Assembly: GCA_037133755.1 (NCBI GenBank) | Contig: JBAXNN010000003.1 | Location: 124,001-188,000 of the forward strand | DNA length: 64,000 nt | Origin: F1-60-MAGs149 sp037133755 | GTDB taxonomy: Bacteria > Actinomycetota > Thermoleophilia > Gaiellales > F1-60-MAGs149 | Reading direction: 5' to 3' | In this document: piece by piece, positions 33,319-41,406 of the stretch | Layout of the letters: each line of letters begins with the position of its first letter | Position numbering within the stretch: the first letter of the stretch is position 1 | Notes under the pieces: generated by a model | The model's database searches: none | Told to the model about the DNA's origin: nothing | The model's input: the letters and a program-made list of their open reading frames with translations, nothing else | Made by a program: the position numbers and the translations under genes

Positions 33319-33714
33319 ATGAGCGACGAGCTGTTTGAGACTGGCCTGCGGATCCGCAAGGAGGTCCTCGGTGAGGAGTACGTGGAGCGTTCGCTGGCCA
33401 ACGCCGACGAATTCTCGATGGACTTCCAGCGCATGGTCACCGAGTACTGCTGGGGTGCTGGCTGGGGCCGCTCGGCGCTGAGCAAGCGCGATCGCTCGCT
33501 GATGAACCTGGTGATGATCGGCTCGCTCAACCGCATGCACGAGTTCCGTCTTCACCTGCGCGGCGCAATCACCAACGGCGTGACCAAGGCGGAGATTCAG
33601 GACGCACTGATCCAGCTGGCGATCTACGCCGGCATCCCCGCGGGCGTCGAGGGCTTCCGCATCGCGCGCGAGGTCTTCGCCGAGTGCGAGGCCGAGGGCG
33701 TCGAGGTCAACTAG
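33319..33714 (+). CDS. carboxymuconolactone decarboxylase family protein
   Basis: A 131-residue protein of the CMD/AhpD superfamily. The pattern FQRMVTEYCWGAGWGRSAL, KRDRSLMNLVMIGSLNRMHEF and ITNGVTKAEIQDALIQLAIYAGIPAGVEGFRIA matches gamma-carboxymuconolactone decarboxylases closely, including the conserved His in the middle helix. It lacks the redox CxxC of AhpD, so a decarboxylase-like or isomerase role is more likely than peroxidase. GGGAGGAGACACCCG precedes the ATG. An OsmC-like gene follows with 2 bp between stop and start. Confidence 0.88.
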   Translation: MSDELFETGLRIRKEVLGEEYVERSLANADEFSMDFQRMVTEYCWGAGWGRSALSKRDRSLMNLVMIGSLNRMHEFRLHLRGAITNGVTKAEIQDALIQLAIYAGIPAGVEGFRIAREVFAECEAEGVEVN

Positions 33715-33716
33715 TC

Positions 33717-34223
33717 GTGGCCGACGAGCAGCCCGATTACCTCGCGATCACCAAGGTTCGTCTGACGTCGCTCGGCGGGCTCGCGAGCCGCATGACCGTC
33801 AAGGACCACGACCCGATCGTGGCCGATGAGCCGCTCGACTTCGTGGCGGGCCAGCTCGCCGGTGGCGACACGGGCTGGACGCCGGTGCAGTACCAGCTGG
33901 CCGCGCTGATCTCGTGCGCCAACGTCGCGATCGCGATCACCGCGCAGGACCAGGGCTTCCAGCTCGATGGCCTCGAGATTCGCGCGCAGTCCGACCTCGA
34001 TTTGCGTGGGCTGCTCGACGGTGATCCCGATCGCCAGCCGCAGTTCCTCCACGTCGGGCTCGAGCTGCGCGTCCAGACGCCGGAGGCCGTCGAGCGCGTC
34101 GAAGCGCTGGCGCGCGAGTCGGACCGCCGTTGTCCGCAGCTCGGGCTGTTCCATCAGGCCAAGGTGCCGATGACGCAGACGTGGACGCGCGACGGCGAGG
34201 TGTTGCTCGAGCTGAAGGGCTAG
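33717..34223 (+). CDS. OsmC-like peroxide-reductase family protein
   Basis: A 168-residue OsmC-fold protein. The two redox Cys expected in the family are present: C67 in LAALISCANVAIAI and C139 in RRCPQLGLF, 72 residues apart as in OsmC/Ohr proteins that reduce organic hydroperoxides. The GTG start at 33717 is immediately downstream of the CMD gene, so the two are one unit. Its stop overlaps that of the convergent SDR gene (shared CTAG). The peroxide substrate and reductant are unknown. Confidence 0.82.
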   Translation: MADEQPDYLAITKVRLTSLGGLASRMTVKDHDPIVADEPLDFVAGQLAGGDTGWTPVQYQLAALISCANVAIAITAQDQGFQLDGLEIRAQSDLDLRGLLDGDPDRQPQFLHVGLELRVQTPEAVERVEALARESDRRCPQLGLFHQAKVPMTQTWTRDGEVLLELKG

Positions 34224-34990
34224 CCGCCCCAGATCCCGCAGGTGATCCCGCCGTCGACATTCAGCTCAGTGCCCGTCACCCAGTTGGCCTCGTCGGATGC
34301 CAGGTAGACGAACGCATTGGCGTGGTCAACGGGCTCGCCGAGGCGGCCGAGGGGGTGGAGGTTCTCGGCGAACTTCCGCGCGGCGGCCGGGTCGGGCTGG
34401 TCGTTGAAGTAGCCATCGATCATCGGGGTATTCGTGAAGCCCGGGCAGATGCAGTTGGCGCGGATGTTCTGCTTGGCGCCATCGACGGCCATGCACTTCG
34501 TCAGCATGATCAGGCCCGCCTTCGACGCGCAGTAGGCGGCGTCGGCCGGGATCGCCCACTGGCCTGCCATCGACGCGGTCGACAGGATCGAGCCGCCGCC
34601 GCGTGCGGCCAGATGGTCCCATGCCTCCTTCGCGCAGAGGAAGACGCTCTTCAGGTTCGTGTCGAGCTCCTTGTCCCACTCGTCCTCGGTGAGGTCCATG
34701 ACGCTGCCGACGATCGTCACGCCCGCGTTGCAGACGAGGGTGTCGAGGCCACCGAAGCGGCCGACGGTCTCCTCGACGACGCGCTTGATGGACGCACGGT
34801 CCGTCACGTCGATCTCGACGCCGAACGCCTCACCGCCGATCGCGTCGGCGACCTTCTGCGCCGTCTCGACCTTGAGATCGGCGACCACGACCTTCGCACC
34901 CTCCTCCGCAAAGCGGTGTGCCGTGGCCTCGCCGATGCCCGAGCCACCGCCCGTGATCAGTGCCACCTTGTCCTGCAGACGTCCAGCCAT
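34220..34990 (-). CDS. short-chain dehydrogenase/reductase
   Basis: A 256-residue classical SDR. The cofactor motif is TGGGSGIG near residue 14, NAG appears in VCNAGVTIVG, and the catalytic Ser-Tyr-Lys are in STASMAGQWAIPADAAYCASKAG (YxxxK). The Asp following strand 2 (VVVADLK) points to NAD(H) preference. Ends LNVDGGITCGIWGG as usual. CTGGAGGAGGC precedes the ATG at 34990. Much longer in-frame extensions run antisense to the leuC gene and are not credible. Confidence 0.92.
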   Translation of the reverse strand: MAGRLQDKVALITGGGSGIGEATAHRFAEEGAKVVVADLKVETAQKVADAIGGEAFGVEIDVTDRASIKRVVEETVGRFGGLDTLVCNAGVTIVGSVMDLTEDEWDKELDTNLKSVFLCAKEAWDHLAARGGGSILSTASMAGQWAIPADAAYCASKAGLIMLTKCMAVDGAKQNIRANCICPGFTNTPMIDGYFNDQPDPAAARKFAENLHPLGRLGEPVDHANAFVYLASDEANWVTGTELNVDGGITCGIWGG

Positions 34991-35080
34991 GTCGAGCCTC
35001 CTCCAGCGTTCTCCTGCCGCAATCGTGGCGGGTGAAATCAAATCTGGCAAGGAGCGGAGGTATTGCGTACGATGGTCGCC

Positions 35081-36439
35081 ATGGCTCCACGCACCGCGAT
35101 CGCGAAGATCTGGGACGAGCATCTCGTCGACACCGATCTGATCTTCTGCGACCTGCACCTCGTGCAGGAGGTTTCGAGCCCGCAGGCGTTCGACGAGCTG
35201 CGTCTCGGCGGCCACGGCGTCCGGCGCCCCGACCGCACGATCTCCACGGCCGACCACGCCGTGCCGACCGCCAACCGCGGCCTGCCGATCGTCGACGACA
35301 TGGCGCGCGCGCAGGTCGCGATCCTCGAGCGCAACGTCGAGGAGTTCGGCATTCCGATGCGCCCGTACCGCTCGCTCGGCCAGGGCATCGTCCACGTGAT
35401 CGGTCCCGACCTCGGGCTCACGCAGCCGGGCATGACGATCGTGTGCGGCGACTCGCACACCTCCACGCACGGTGCGTTCGGCGCGCTGGCGTTCGGCATC
35501 GGCACCAGCGAAGTCGGGCACGTACTGGCCACCCAGTGCCTCGTGCAGAAGGTACAGCCGACGATGCGCGTCACGTTCGACGGCACGCGCGGCTACGGCG
35601 TCACAGCCAAGGATCTCGTGCTGACGATGATTCGCCAGATCGGCACGGCGGGCGGCACGGGGCACTTCATCGAGTACGCCGGCAGTGCGATTCGCGAGCT
35701 CTCCATGGAGGGGCGCATGACGGTCTGCAACATGACCGTTGAAGCTGGCGCACGGGCCGGCCTGGTGGCCGCCGACGACACCACGTTCGCCTACCTCGAG
35801 GGTCGCGAGTGCGTGCCCCAGGACTTCGCTGCGGCGGTCGAGCAGTGGCGTTCCTACGTGACGGACGAGGGCGCGACGTTCGATCAGGAGATCCGCGTCG
35901 ATGTCGATGCGATCAGCCCCGCCATCACCTGGGGGACGAACCCCGGCCAGTCGATCCCCATCAGCGAGACCGTGCCCGCGCCGCAGAGTGACGGCGACGA
36001 GCGCGCTCTCGCCTACATGGGCCTGCAGGCGGGGCAGTCGCTGACGGGCATGCCCGTCGATCGCGTCTTCATCGGCTCGTGCACCAACGGCCGACTCGAA
36101 GATCTCGAGGCGGCCGCCGAGGTGCTGCGCGGCCGCACGGTCGGCGTCCGCACGCTCGTCGTGCCCGGCTCGATGGCCGTCAAGACGCTGGCCGAGGAGC
36201 GCGGTCTCGCCGACGTCTTCATCGAGGCCGGCGCCGAGTGGCGCGATGCAGGCTGCTCCATGTGCGTCGGGATGAACGAGGACATCCTCGATCCCGGCGA
36301 GCGCTGCGCATCCACGTCCAATCGCAACTTCGAGGGGCGTCAGGGCCGCCTCGGACGCACACACCTGATGAGCCCGTCGATGGCAGCCGCAGCCGCCGTC
36401 ACCGGGTGTCTGACCGACGTTCGGGAACTGGCCGGATAG
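35081..36439 (+). CDS. leuC: 3-isopropylmalate dehydratase large subunit (LeuC-like), no LeuD nearby
   Basis: A 452-residue aconitase-superfamily large subunit. The three [4Fe-4S] cysteines are in FIGSCTNGR and AGCSMCVGMN; the GDSHTSTHGAFGALAFGIGTSEVGHVLATQ-type active-site block is intact (seen from GDSHTSTHG on). Length fits LeuC (about 465). The usual partner leuD does not follow; an Asp/Glu racemase gene does. It may still serve leucine synthesis with a distant leuD, or belong to a paralogous hydratase. The start at 35081 (MAPRTAIAKIW) is set by TACGAT ending 7 nt upstream. Confidence 0.87.
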   Translation: MAPRTAIAKIWDEHLVDTDLIFCDLHLVQEVSSPQAFDELRLGGHGVRRPDRTISTADHAVPTANRGLPIVDDMARAQVAILERNVEEFGIPMRPYRSLGQGIVHVIGPDLGLTQPGMTIVCGDSHTSTHGAFGALAFGIGTSEVGHVLATQCLVQKVQPTMRVTFDGTRGYGVTAKDLVLTMIRQIGTAGGTGHFIEYAGSAIRELSMEGRMTVCNMTVEAGARAGLVAADDTTFAYLEGRECVPQDFAAAVEQWRSYVTDEGATFDQEIRVDVDAISPAITWGTNPGQSIPISETVPAPQSDGDERALAYMGLQAGQSLTGMPVDRVFIGSCTNGRLEDLEAAAEVLRGRTVGVRTLVVPGSMAVKTLAEERGLADVFIEAGAEWRDAGCSMCVGMNEDILDPGERCASTSNRNFEGRQGRLGRTHLMSPSMAAAAAVTGCLTDVRELAG

Positions 36440-36468
36440 TCCGGCCGCAACAGGGGAGAGAGAAAGCA

Positions 36469-37239
36469 ATGAGCAAGCGCATCGCGGTCCTCGTGCCGTT
36501 CGCCTTCGACGAGACCGGCCTCGCCGGCCGCCGCCAGCAGCAGCAGTCCGTCAGCTGGGGTGAGGGCATCGAATTCACGTACGTCCCGGTCTCGGCCGGC
36601 CCGCAGTGGTACGAGAACTTCCACGACTGGATCCTCGCCGACCTCGCGATGCTGGAGTGCGCGCTGCGCATCCAGGACGAGGGCTACGACGCCATCTGCA
36701 TCGACACGATGAGCGATTCGGGCGTCAACGCCATCCGCTGCGAGCTCGACATCCCGGTGATCGGCCCCGGTCGCACCTCGTACCTGACCGCGCTGATGCT
36801 CGGCAACAAGTTCGGCGTGCTGACCCAGTGGGGGCCGTGGGCCGCGATCTACAAGAAGGGCATCGGCGAGCTCGGCCTGATGGACAAGTGCGCCGGCATC
36901 CGCCACATCGACACGCCGCCGGACGTCGTCAACCTGCTCGGCGGCAAGGAGGAGGTCGTCTTCCCGAAGCTGCTGGCCGCCGCGATGCAGCTGGTCGAGG
37001 AAGACGGTGCCGACGTGATCTGCCTCGGCTCCACGACGATGCACCAGTCGCACGCGTACCTCGCGGAGCACCTGCCCGTGCCGATCATCAACCCGGGCCC
37101 GCTGTCGTACAAGATCGCCGACGCGCTGCTCGACTGCGGTCTCAAGCAGAGCCGCGCCGCGTACCCCGCACCGCTCGTGCCGAAGCACGAGATGATCCAC
37201 GCCATGCTCGACGCCGCCAAGGCGCAGCAGGAGGGCTAG
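36469..37239 (+). CDS. Asp/Glu/hydantoin racemase family protein
   Basis: A 256-residue protein starting MSKRIAVLVPFAFDETGLAGRR. Conserved blocks seen are YDAICIDTMSDSGVNAIRCELDIPVIGPGRTSY (first catalytic region; the usual Cys is replaced by D/T here) and DGADVICLGSTTMHQSHAYLAEHLPVPIINPG (second region). Family members racemise amino acids or hydantoins or isomerise maleate. Both cofactor-free catalytic Cys positions look non-standard, so activity may differ. GGGGAGAGAGAAAGC precedes the ATG, 29 bp after leuC. A REPIN lies 13 bp past the stop. Confidence 0.8.
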   Translation: MSKRIAVLVPFAFDETGLAGRRQQQQSVSWGEGIEFTYVPVSAGPQWYENFHDWILADLAMLECALRIQDEGYDAICIDTMSDSGVNAIRCELDIPVIGPGRTSYLTALMLGNKFGVLTQWGPWAAIYKKGIGELGLMDKCAGIRHIDTPPDVVNLLGGKEEVVFPKLLAAAMQLVEEDGADVICLGSTTMHQSHAYLAEHLPVPIINPGPLSYKIADALLDCGLKQSRAAYPAPLVPKHEMIHAMLDAAKAQQEG

Positions 37240-37252
37240 GCGATCGGTGTTG

Positions 37253-37358
37253 GGATGCTCCAAAGGGGTCAGACCCTTCTGGAGCATCCCGACTCCGTTT
37301 GCGTTCCGTCACTCCTGATGTGAATGCTCCAGAAGGGTCTGACCCCTTTGGAGCATCC
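37253..37358. repeat. REPIN-like inverted repeat, copy 3
   Basis: Two units (37253-37289 and 37323-37358) are reverse complements except at the outermost inner base pairs, with a 33-nt unique spacer. Core GGGGTCAGACC; inner arm reads CCCTTCTGG. It lies between the racemase gene and the RAYT gene, about 80 bp upstream of the latter. Confidence 0.93.
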
Positions 37359-37440
37359 GTCGCGGAACGCCGCACGGGCTGTGCGGAACCGCTGATGATT
37401 CGTCACGCGTGCGACACTGGCGACCTGCTCCGCTCCGAGC

Positions 37441-38208
37441 ATGACTCGCCGCGAGCGATCCCAGCCAATCGGCATCCCGCTCCACGTCGTCGGCCACGGA
37501 TGTGGATCGCTTCCCGTGCTCGGCACGGACGATGATCGCGGTCATTTCGTCTACCTGCTCAATGCAGTCGTTCGCGAGTACGCCTGGACGGTCCTGGACT
37601 GGGTGCTGATGACAAATCATCATCACCTTGTCGTTGAACTGACAGAACCCAACCTCTCGGACGGCATGAAGCGTCTGCACGGACTCCACGCGATGGCGTG
37701 GAACACGCGGCACGCTGCGCAGGGACATGCGTGGCAGGGGCGGTTCTGGAGTTGTGAGATCGACGAATGGAGTTACTGCAAGTCGGTCATGCGCTACCTC
37801 GACCTTAACCCTGTCCGTGGCGGCCTCGTGCGCTCACCGGAGGAGTGGCGCTGGAGCGGCTACGCAGCAAATGCGGGACTGGCCAAGCGTCAGCCGTTTC
37901 ACAACGTGATCGCTGGTCGCTCTATGGTCGTCACCGGCGAGGATCTCGCGCACGATGAGATCTGCTCGCGCTACCGGCGGTGGGTCACGACGGATCTCGA
38001 GCGGACACGTGCTCGCGCGCAAGCTGGAGTCGAATTCGATCGCCCGAGGCTCGACGAGATTCTGGACGACCGGCGTCCCGATGCGATTCATCGCGCGATA
38101 GCGGTGTGGGGGTACACGGTCGGGGACATTGCCGATGCCTGCGGAGTCCATCGCCACACCGTTCGCCGATGGCGTGAGCAGGGGCTCGGGCCGCATTCAT
38201 CGGTGTGA
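37441..38208 (+). CDS. REP-associated tyrosine transposase (RAYT), IS200-like Y1
   Basis: A 255-residue Y1 transposase-like protein. The HUH metal motif appears as TNHHHLVVEL (H60, H62), and the catalytic Tyr is probably Y119 in RYLDLNPVRGGLV, which also shows the family NPVR. Residues about 224-247 (YTVGDIADACGVHRHTVRRW) form a C-terminal helix-turn-helix. It has no IS-type terminal inverted repeats of its own but is flanked at once by REPIN copies 3 and 4, the classic RAYT context, where the protein is thought to mobilise REP/REPIN elements in trans. The gene is intact. No clear ribosome binding site is seen. Confidence 0.9.
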   Translation: MTRRERSQPIGIPLHVVGHGCGSLPVLGTDDDRGHFVYLLNAVVREYAWTVLDWVLMTNHHHLVVELTEPNLSDGMKRLHGLHAMAWNTRHAAQGHAWQGRFWSCEIDEWSYCKSVMRYLDLNPVRGGLVRSPEEWRWSGYAANAGLAKRQPFHNVIAGRSMVVTGEDLAHDEICSRYRRWVTTDLERTRARAQAGVEFDRPRLDEILDDRRPDAIHRAIAVWGYTVGDIADACGVHRHTVRRWREQGLGPHSSV

Positions 38209-38396
38209 TGTTCCAAAGGGGTCAGACCTTCTTGGAGCATCTACGTGCGGTGCTCGATCGTCCGTTGATGATGCAGATGCTCCAAGAAGGTCTGACCCCT
38301 TTGGAACATCACTATGCAGATGCTCCAAGAAGGTCTGACCCCTTTGGAACATCACTATGCAGATGCTCCAAGAAGGTCTGACCCCTTTGGAACATC
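38207..38396. repeat. REPIN-like inverted repeat, copy 4, with tandem 43-bp amplification
   Basis: A 35-bp unit (38207-38241) is the exact reverse complement of the unit at 38276-38310 across a 34-nt spacer. The right unit is then repeated twice more at 38319-38353 and 38362-38396 with an 8-nt ACTATGCA linker, giving a 43-bp period. It starts within the RAYT stop codon. The outer arm has a GATGTTCC/GGAACATC variant not seen in the other copies. Confidence 0.93.
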
Positions 38397-38412
38397 ACTT
38401 CAACCCACGACG

Positions 38413-38916
38413 CTACTCGGAGCCGAGGCGCGCGAGCAGCGCCTCGGCCTCCGGGCTGCCGGCCGCAACGGCGAGGTTCCACCAGACGAGCGCCGTCGAT
38501 TCGCGGCCCGTGCCGAAGCAAAGCTCGCCCAAGCGGTAGGCGAGCGGGCCGTCACCGAGGTCGCGCAACGTCGCTGCGGCAACGGCTGGCTCGCATTCGA
38601 GCAGTCCTGCGAGTTCGCCCGCGAGTGCCTCGTCGAGCTCGGCGGCCTGGCTCCAGCTGTCGCGGACGCCGGGGAGGTCGGCGCGCTCGACCGCGGCGAC
38701 GCCGAGGCTCCAGAGCGCGCCCGCGTTGTCGCGCTCGGCCAGCCTGCCCCAGAGCACCTGGCGGCGGGTGTCGCCGTGGGCCAGCAGACGCAGCGCGTCG
38801 TAGGCGCCGTCATGGCCGGCATCGGCCGCGGCCTGCCAGGCCTCTTGCGCCACGGCGAAGTCGCCCGCCGCATAGGCGTCGGCGCCGCGCTGCATCAGCT
38901 CGTCGATTTCGTTCAC
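38413..38916 (-). CDS. Sel1/TPR-like repeat protein
   Basis: A 167-residue, Ala- and Glu-rich helical protein. Repeating helix pairs (MQRGADAYAAGDFAVAQEAWQAAADAGHDGAYDALRLLA; WWNLAVAAGSPEAEALLARLG) resemble Sel1-like/TPR repeats, which mediate protein contacts. No signal peptide or membrane segment. GTG start; TAGCCT ends 6 nt before it. A related protein is encoded at 44386. Function unknown. Confidence 0.75.
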   Translation of the reverse strand: MNEIDELMQRGADAYAAGDFAVAQEAWQAAADAGHDGAYDALRLLAHGDTRRQVLWGRLAERDNAGALWSLGVAAVERADLPGVRDSWSQAAELDEALAGELAGLLECEPAVAAATLRDLGDGPLAYRLGELCFGTGRESTALVWWNLAVAAGSPEAEALLARLGSE

Positions 38917-38977
38917 GCCGGCAGGCTAGCCGCACGCACCCCGTGCCGCCGCGTCTCGTCTATGCCACGCTTTACGC

Positions 38978-40906
38978 ATGACGCTCCACCCGTTGCACCC
39001 GCTCACGCCCGACGAGATCCGTCGCACCGCCGCGATTGCCCGCACCGCCGACGGCGCCGCCGACGCCGTCTTCATCTCGATCGGTACGCGCGAGCCCGCC
39101 AAGGACGACTATCTCGCGTGGGTCGACGCCGGAGGTCCGCTGCCGAACCGCCGCGGTCGTGCCGCGATCTATGACGCCCAGCGCCAGGTGCGCGAGATCA
39201 CCGTCGACCTTGGCACCGGCGCGATCACCGAGGATCGTCACTTCCCCGACGCGCAGCCGCCGATTACGCCGGATGAGTACGTTGCGGCCGAAGCGGCGGT
39301 CAAGCAGGACCCGCTCATGCTCGAGGCGCTCGCCAAGCGCGGCATCACGAACATGGATGACGTGCAGGTGGATGTGCTGGCGGCGGCCAAGATGGGGCAC
39401 GAGCTCGAGGAGCACCATCGCATCGCGCGCTGCGTGCCGTATCTGCGCGGCCCGCTCGGCAAGAACGGCTACGCGCGGCCGATCGAGAGCCTGCTCGCGA
39501 TCTTCGACCTCGACGAGCAGCGCGTGCTCGCGATCGAGGAATACGACGTCAAGCCGATACCCGAAGCCGACGGCGAGTATGCGCTCGGCACCGTGCCGCT
39601 GCGTGATGGCTTCAAGGCGATCGACATCGTGCAGCCGGATGGCGTGTCGTTCGCCGTCGATGGCAATCGCATCTCGTGGCTCGACTGGGAGCTCTCCGCG
39701 TCGCTCGACGCACAGGAGGGACTCGTCATCCACGACGTGCGCTTCAAGGGCCGCCGCATCCTGCACCGCGCCTCGTGCGCCGAGATGATCGTCCCCTACG
39801 GCGATCCGCATCCGATGCACAGCTGGCGCACCTACTTCGACGCCGGCGAGTACGGCCTCGGCGCGTGTACCAACTCGCTCGTGCTGGGTTGCGACTGCGT
39901 CGGCGACATCACCTACCTCGACTCGCATCTGTCCGATGGCAAGGGCGAGGTCGTCGAGATCGCGAACGCGATCTGTCTCCACGAGGAGGATCACAGCCTG
40001 CTCTGGAAGCACACCGACCACGGCAGCGGCCTCGTCGAGAACCGTCGCGCGCGCCGTTTCGTGGTCAACTCGATGGCGACGGTCGGCAACTACGACTACG
40101 CGTTCCGTTGGAACTTCGGCCTCGACGGCCACATCGAGCTCGAGGTGCAGCTGCACGGCATTATCTCGACGATGGTGCACGCGCCCGGTGAGACGCTGAA
40201 GGGCACGAACCTCGTCGATAGCGGCCTGTCAGGCCCGCACCACCAGCACCTGTTCTGCTTCCGCCTCGACCTCGACGTTGACGGCACGGACAACACGGTG
40301 CGCGAAATCGAGGCCGAGGCGATTCCGCTTGGCCCCGACAATCCGATCGGCAACGCCTTCCGCTCGAAGACGACCGTCTTCAAGACGGAAAAGGACGGCA
40401 TGCGCAACGCCAACGACTCGTTGGCGCGAGCCTGGTACGTCGGCAACACAAACAAGCAGAACGCGATCGGCGGGCCGCCGAGCTATCGCATCGTGCCGAT
40501 GCACGGCGTCACGCCGCTGCTCGCGCAGCCCGAGTCGAGCGTGTACCAGCGCGCCGGGTATGGGCGCCATATCCTCTGGGTGACGCCGTACCGCGAGGAC
40601 GAGCGCCACGCTGCCGGCACGTTCCCGTACGGGACGATCGGCCAGCCCGGCCTGCCGCAGTGGACCGAGGCCGATCGCCCGATCGAGAACACCGATCTCG
40701 TCTGCTGGTACACGGTCGGCGTCACGCACTTCATCCGCACCGAGGACTGGCCGATCATGCCCGTGGCGCGCGCCGGCTTCCGGCTCGAGCCGGCGGGCTT
40801 CTTCGACCGCAATCCGGCGCTCGACGTGCCGCCATCGGATCCGACGTGCTGTTCCTCCAAGGGGCACAACGCCGACGGTGACGCCGGCTGCGGCTGCGCG
40901 CACTGA
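38978..40906 (+). CDS. copper amine oxidase (primary-amine oxidase)
   Basis: A 642-residue topaquinone enzyme. The cofactor precursor Tyr372 is in MATVGNYDYAF (consensus TxxNYD/E), the paired copper His are in GPHHQHLFCFRLD, and the third ligand region is TEDWPIMPVARAGF near the end. It oxidises primary amines to aldehydes, NH3 and H2O2. No signal peptide is seen, so a cytoplasmic enzyme like other actinobacterial forms. The last residues are Cys/His-rich (CCSSKGHNADGDAGCGCAH), possibly a metal-binding tail that helps copper loading (inference). CACGCT ends 7 nt before the ATG. Confidence 0.93.
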   Translation: MTLHPLHPLTPDEIRRTAAIARTADGAADAVFISIGTREPAKDDYLAWVDAGGPLPNRRGRAAIYDAQRQVREITVDLGTGAITEDRHFPDAQPPITPDEYVAAEAAVKQDPLMLEALAKRGITNMDDVQVDVLAAAKMGHELEEHHRIARCVPYLRGPLGKNGYARPIESLLAIFDLDEQRVLAIEEYDVKPIPEADGEYALGTVPLRDGFKAIDIVQPDGVSFAVDGNRISWLDWELSASLDAQEGLVIHDVRFKGRRILHRASCAEMIVPYGDPHPMHSWRTYFDAGEYGLGACTNSLVLGCDCVGDITYLDSHLSDGKGEVVEIANAICLHEEDHSLLWKHTDHGSGLVENRRARRFVVNSMATVGNYDYAFRWNFGLDGHIELEVQLHGIISTMVHAPGETLKGTNLVDSGLSGPHHQHLFCFRLDLDVDGTDNTVREIEAEAIPLGPDNPIGNAFRSKTTVFKTEKDGMRNANDSLARAWYVGNTNKQNAIGGPPSYRIVPMHGVTPLLAQPESSVYQRAGYGRHILWVTPYREDERHAAGTFPYGTIGQPGLPQWTEADRPIENTDLVCWYTVGVTHFIRTEDWPIMPVARAGFRLEPAGFFDRNPALDVPPSDPTCCSSKGHNADGDAGCGCAH

Positions 40907-40980
40907 GGCGACCCCGTGTCCTACGCTAGGCAGCCGAGCAACGAAGGCACCCATCGTGGTGCGAAGGTGACAGGCAACTG

Positions 40981-41406
40981 ATGGCAACGCACAAGCGCAT
41001 CCGGCCCTTCAACACGAAGGACACCTATCCCGAGCAGAATCTCTCGAACGATCTCTGCCAGGCCGTGGTCGCCAATGGCGTCGTGTATCTGCGCGGCCAG
41101 GTTGCGCAGGATCTCGAGACGCGCGAGGACGTCGGCATTGGCGATCCGGCCGCGCAGGCGCACAAGGTGATGGACAACATCGAGCTGCTGCTCGCCGAGT
41201 CCGGCTCCGAGCTCTCGCACATCGTCAAGTGCGTCATCTATCTGACCGACATCCGCCATCGTGAGCCCGTCTACCGCGTCCTCGGTGAGCGCATGCCGGG
41301 CGTGTTCCCGGTCTTCACCGGGCTCGTCGTCGTTGCGCTCGCGCGCCCGACGTGGCTCGTCGAGGTCGACATCACCGCCGTGATCCCCGACGGGAGCGAC
41401 GCGTGA
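40981..41406 (+). CDS. RidA/YjgF-family protein
   Basis: A 141-residue trimeric-fold RidA-family protein. It reads NDLCQAVVANGVVYLRGQVAQDLETRED near residue 20 and VKCVIYLTDIRHREPVYRVLGERMPGVFPVFTGLVVVALARPTWLVEVD at the C-terminal half, matching RidA blocks; the usual catalytic Arg position seems to be occupied within FTGLVVVALARP. RidA proteins hydrolyse reactive 2-aminoacrylate/imines. It is 75 bp after the copper amine oxidase and overlaps the DUF1028 gene. Confidence 0.88.
   Translation: MATHKRIRPFNTKDTYPEQNLSNDLCQAVVANGVVYLRGQVAQDLETREDVGIGDPAAQAHKVMDNIELLLAESGSELSHIVKCVIYLTDIRHREPVYRVLGERMPGVFPVFTGLVVVALARPTWLVEVDITAVIPDGSDA

Noticed and set aside
34220..36469. Very long minus-strand frames (for example 34220-36469, 749 codons; also the 17512-19674 and 19677-21914 plus-strand frames).
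   Set aside because: They are antisense to well-supported genes (leuC, hyuB, hyuA) and arise from high G+C codon structure. Only the SDR part of the first is a real gene.
38276..38396. Possible CRISPR array of three 35-bp repeats.
   Set aside because: Spacers are an identical 8-nt linker, the units are palindromic REPIN halves, and no cas genes are near.
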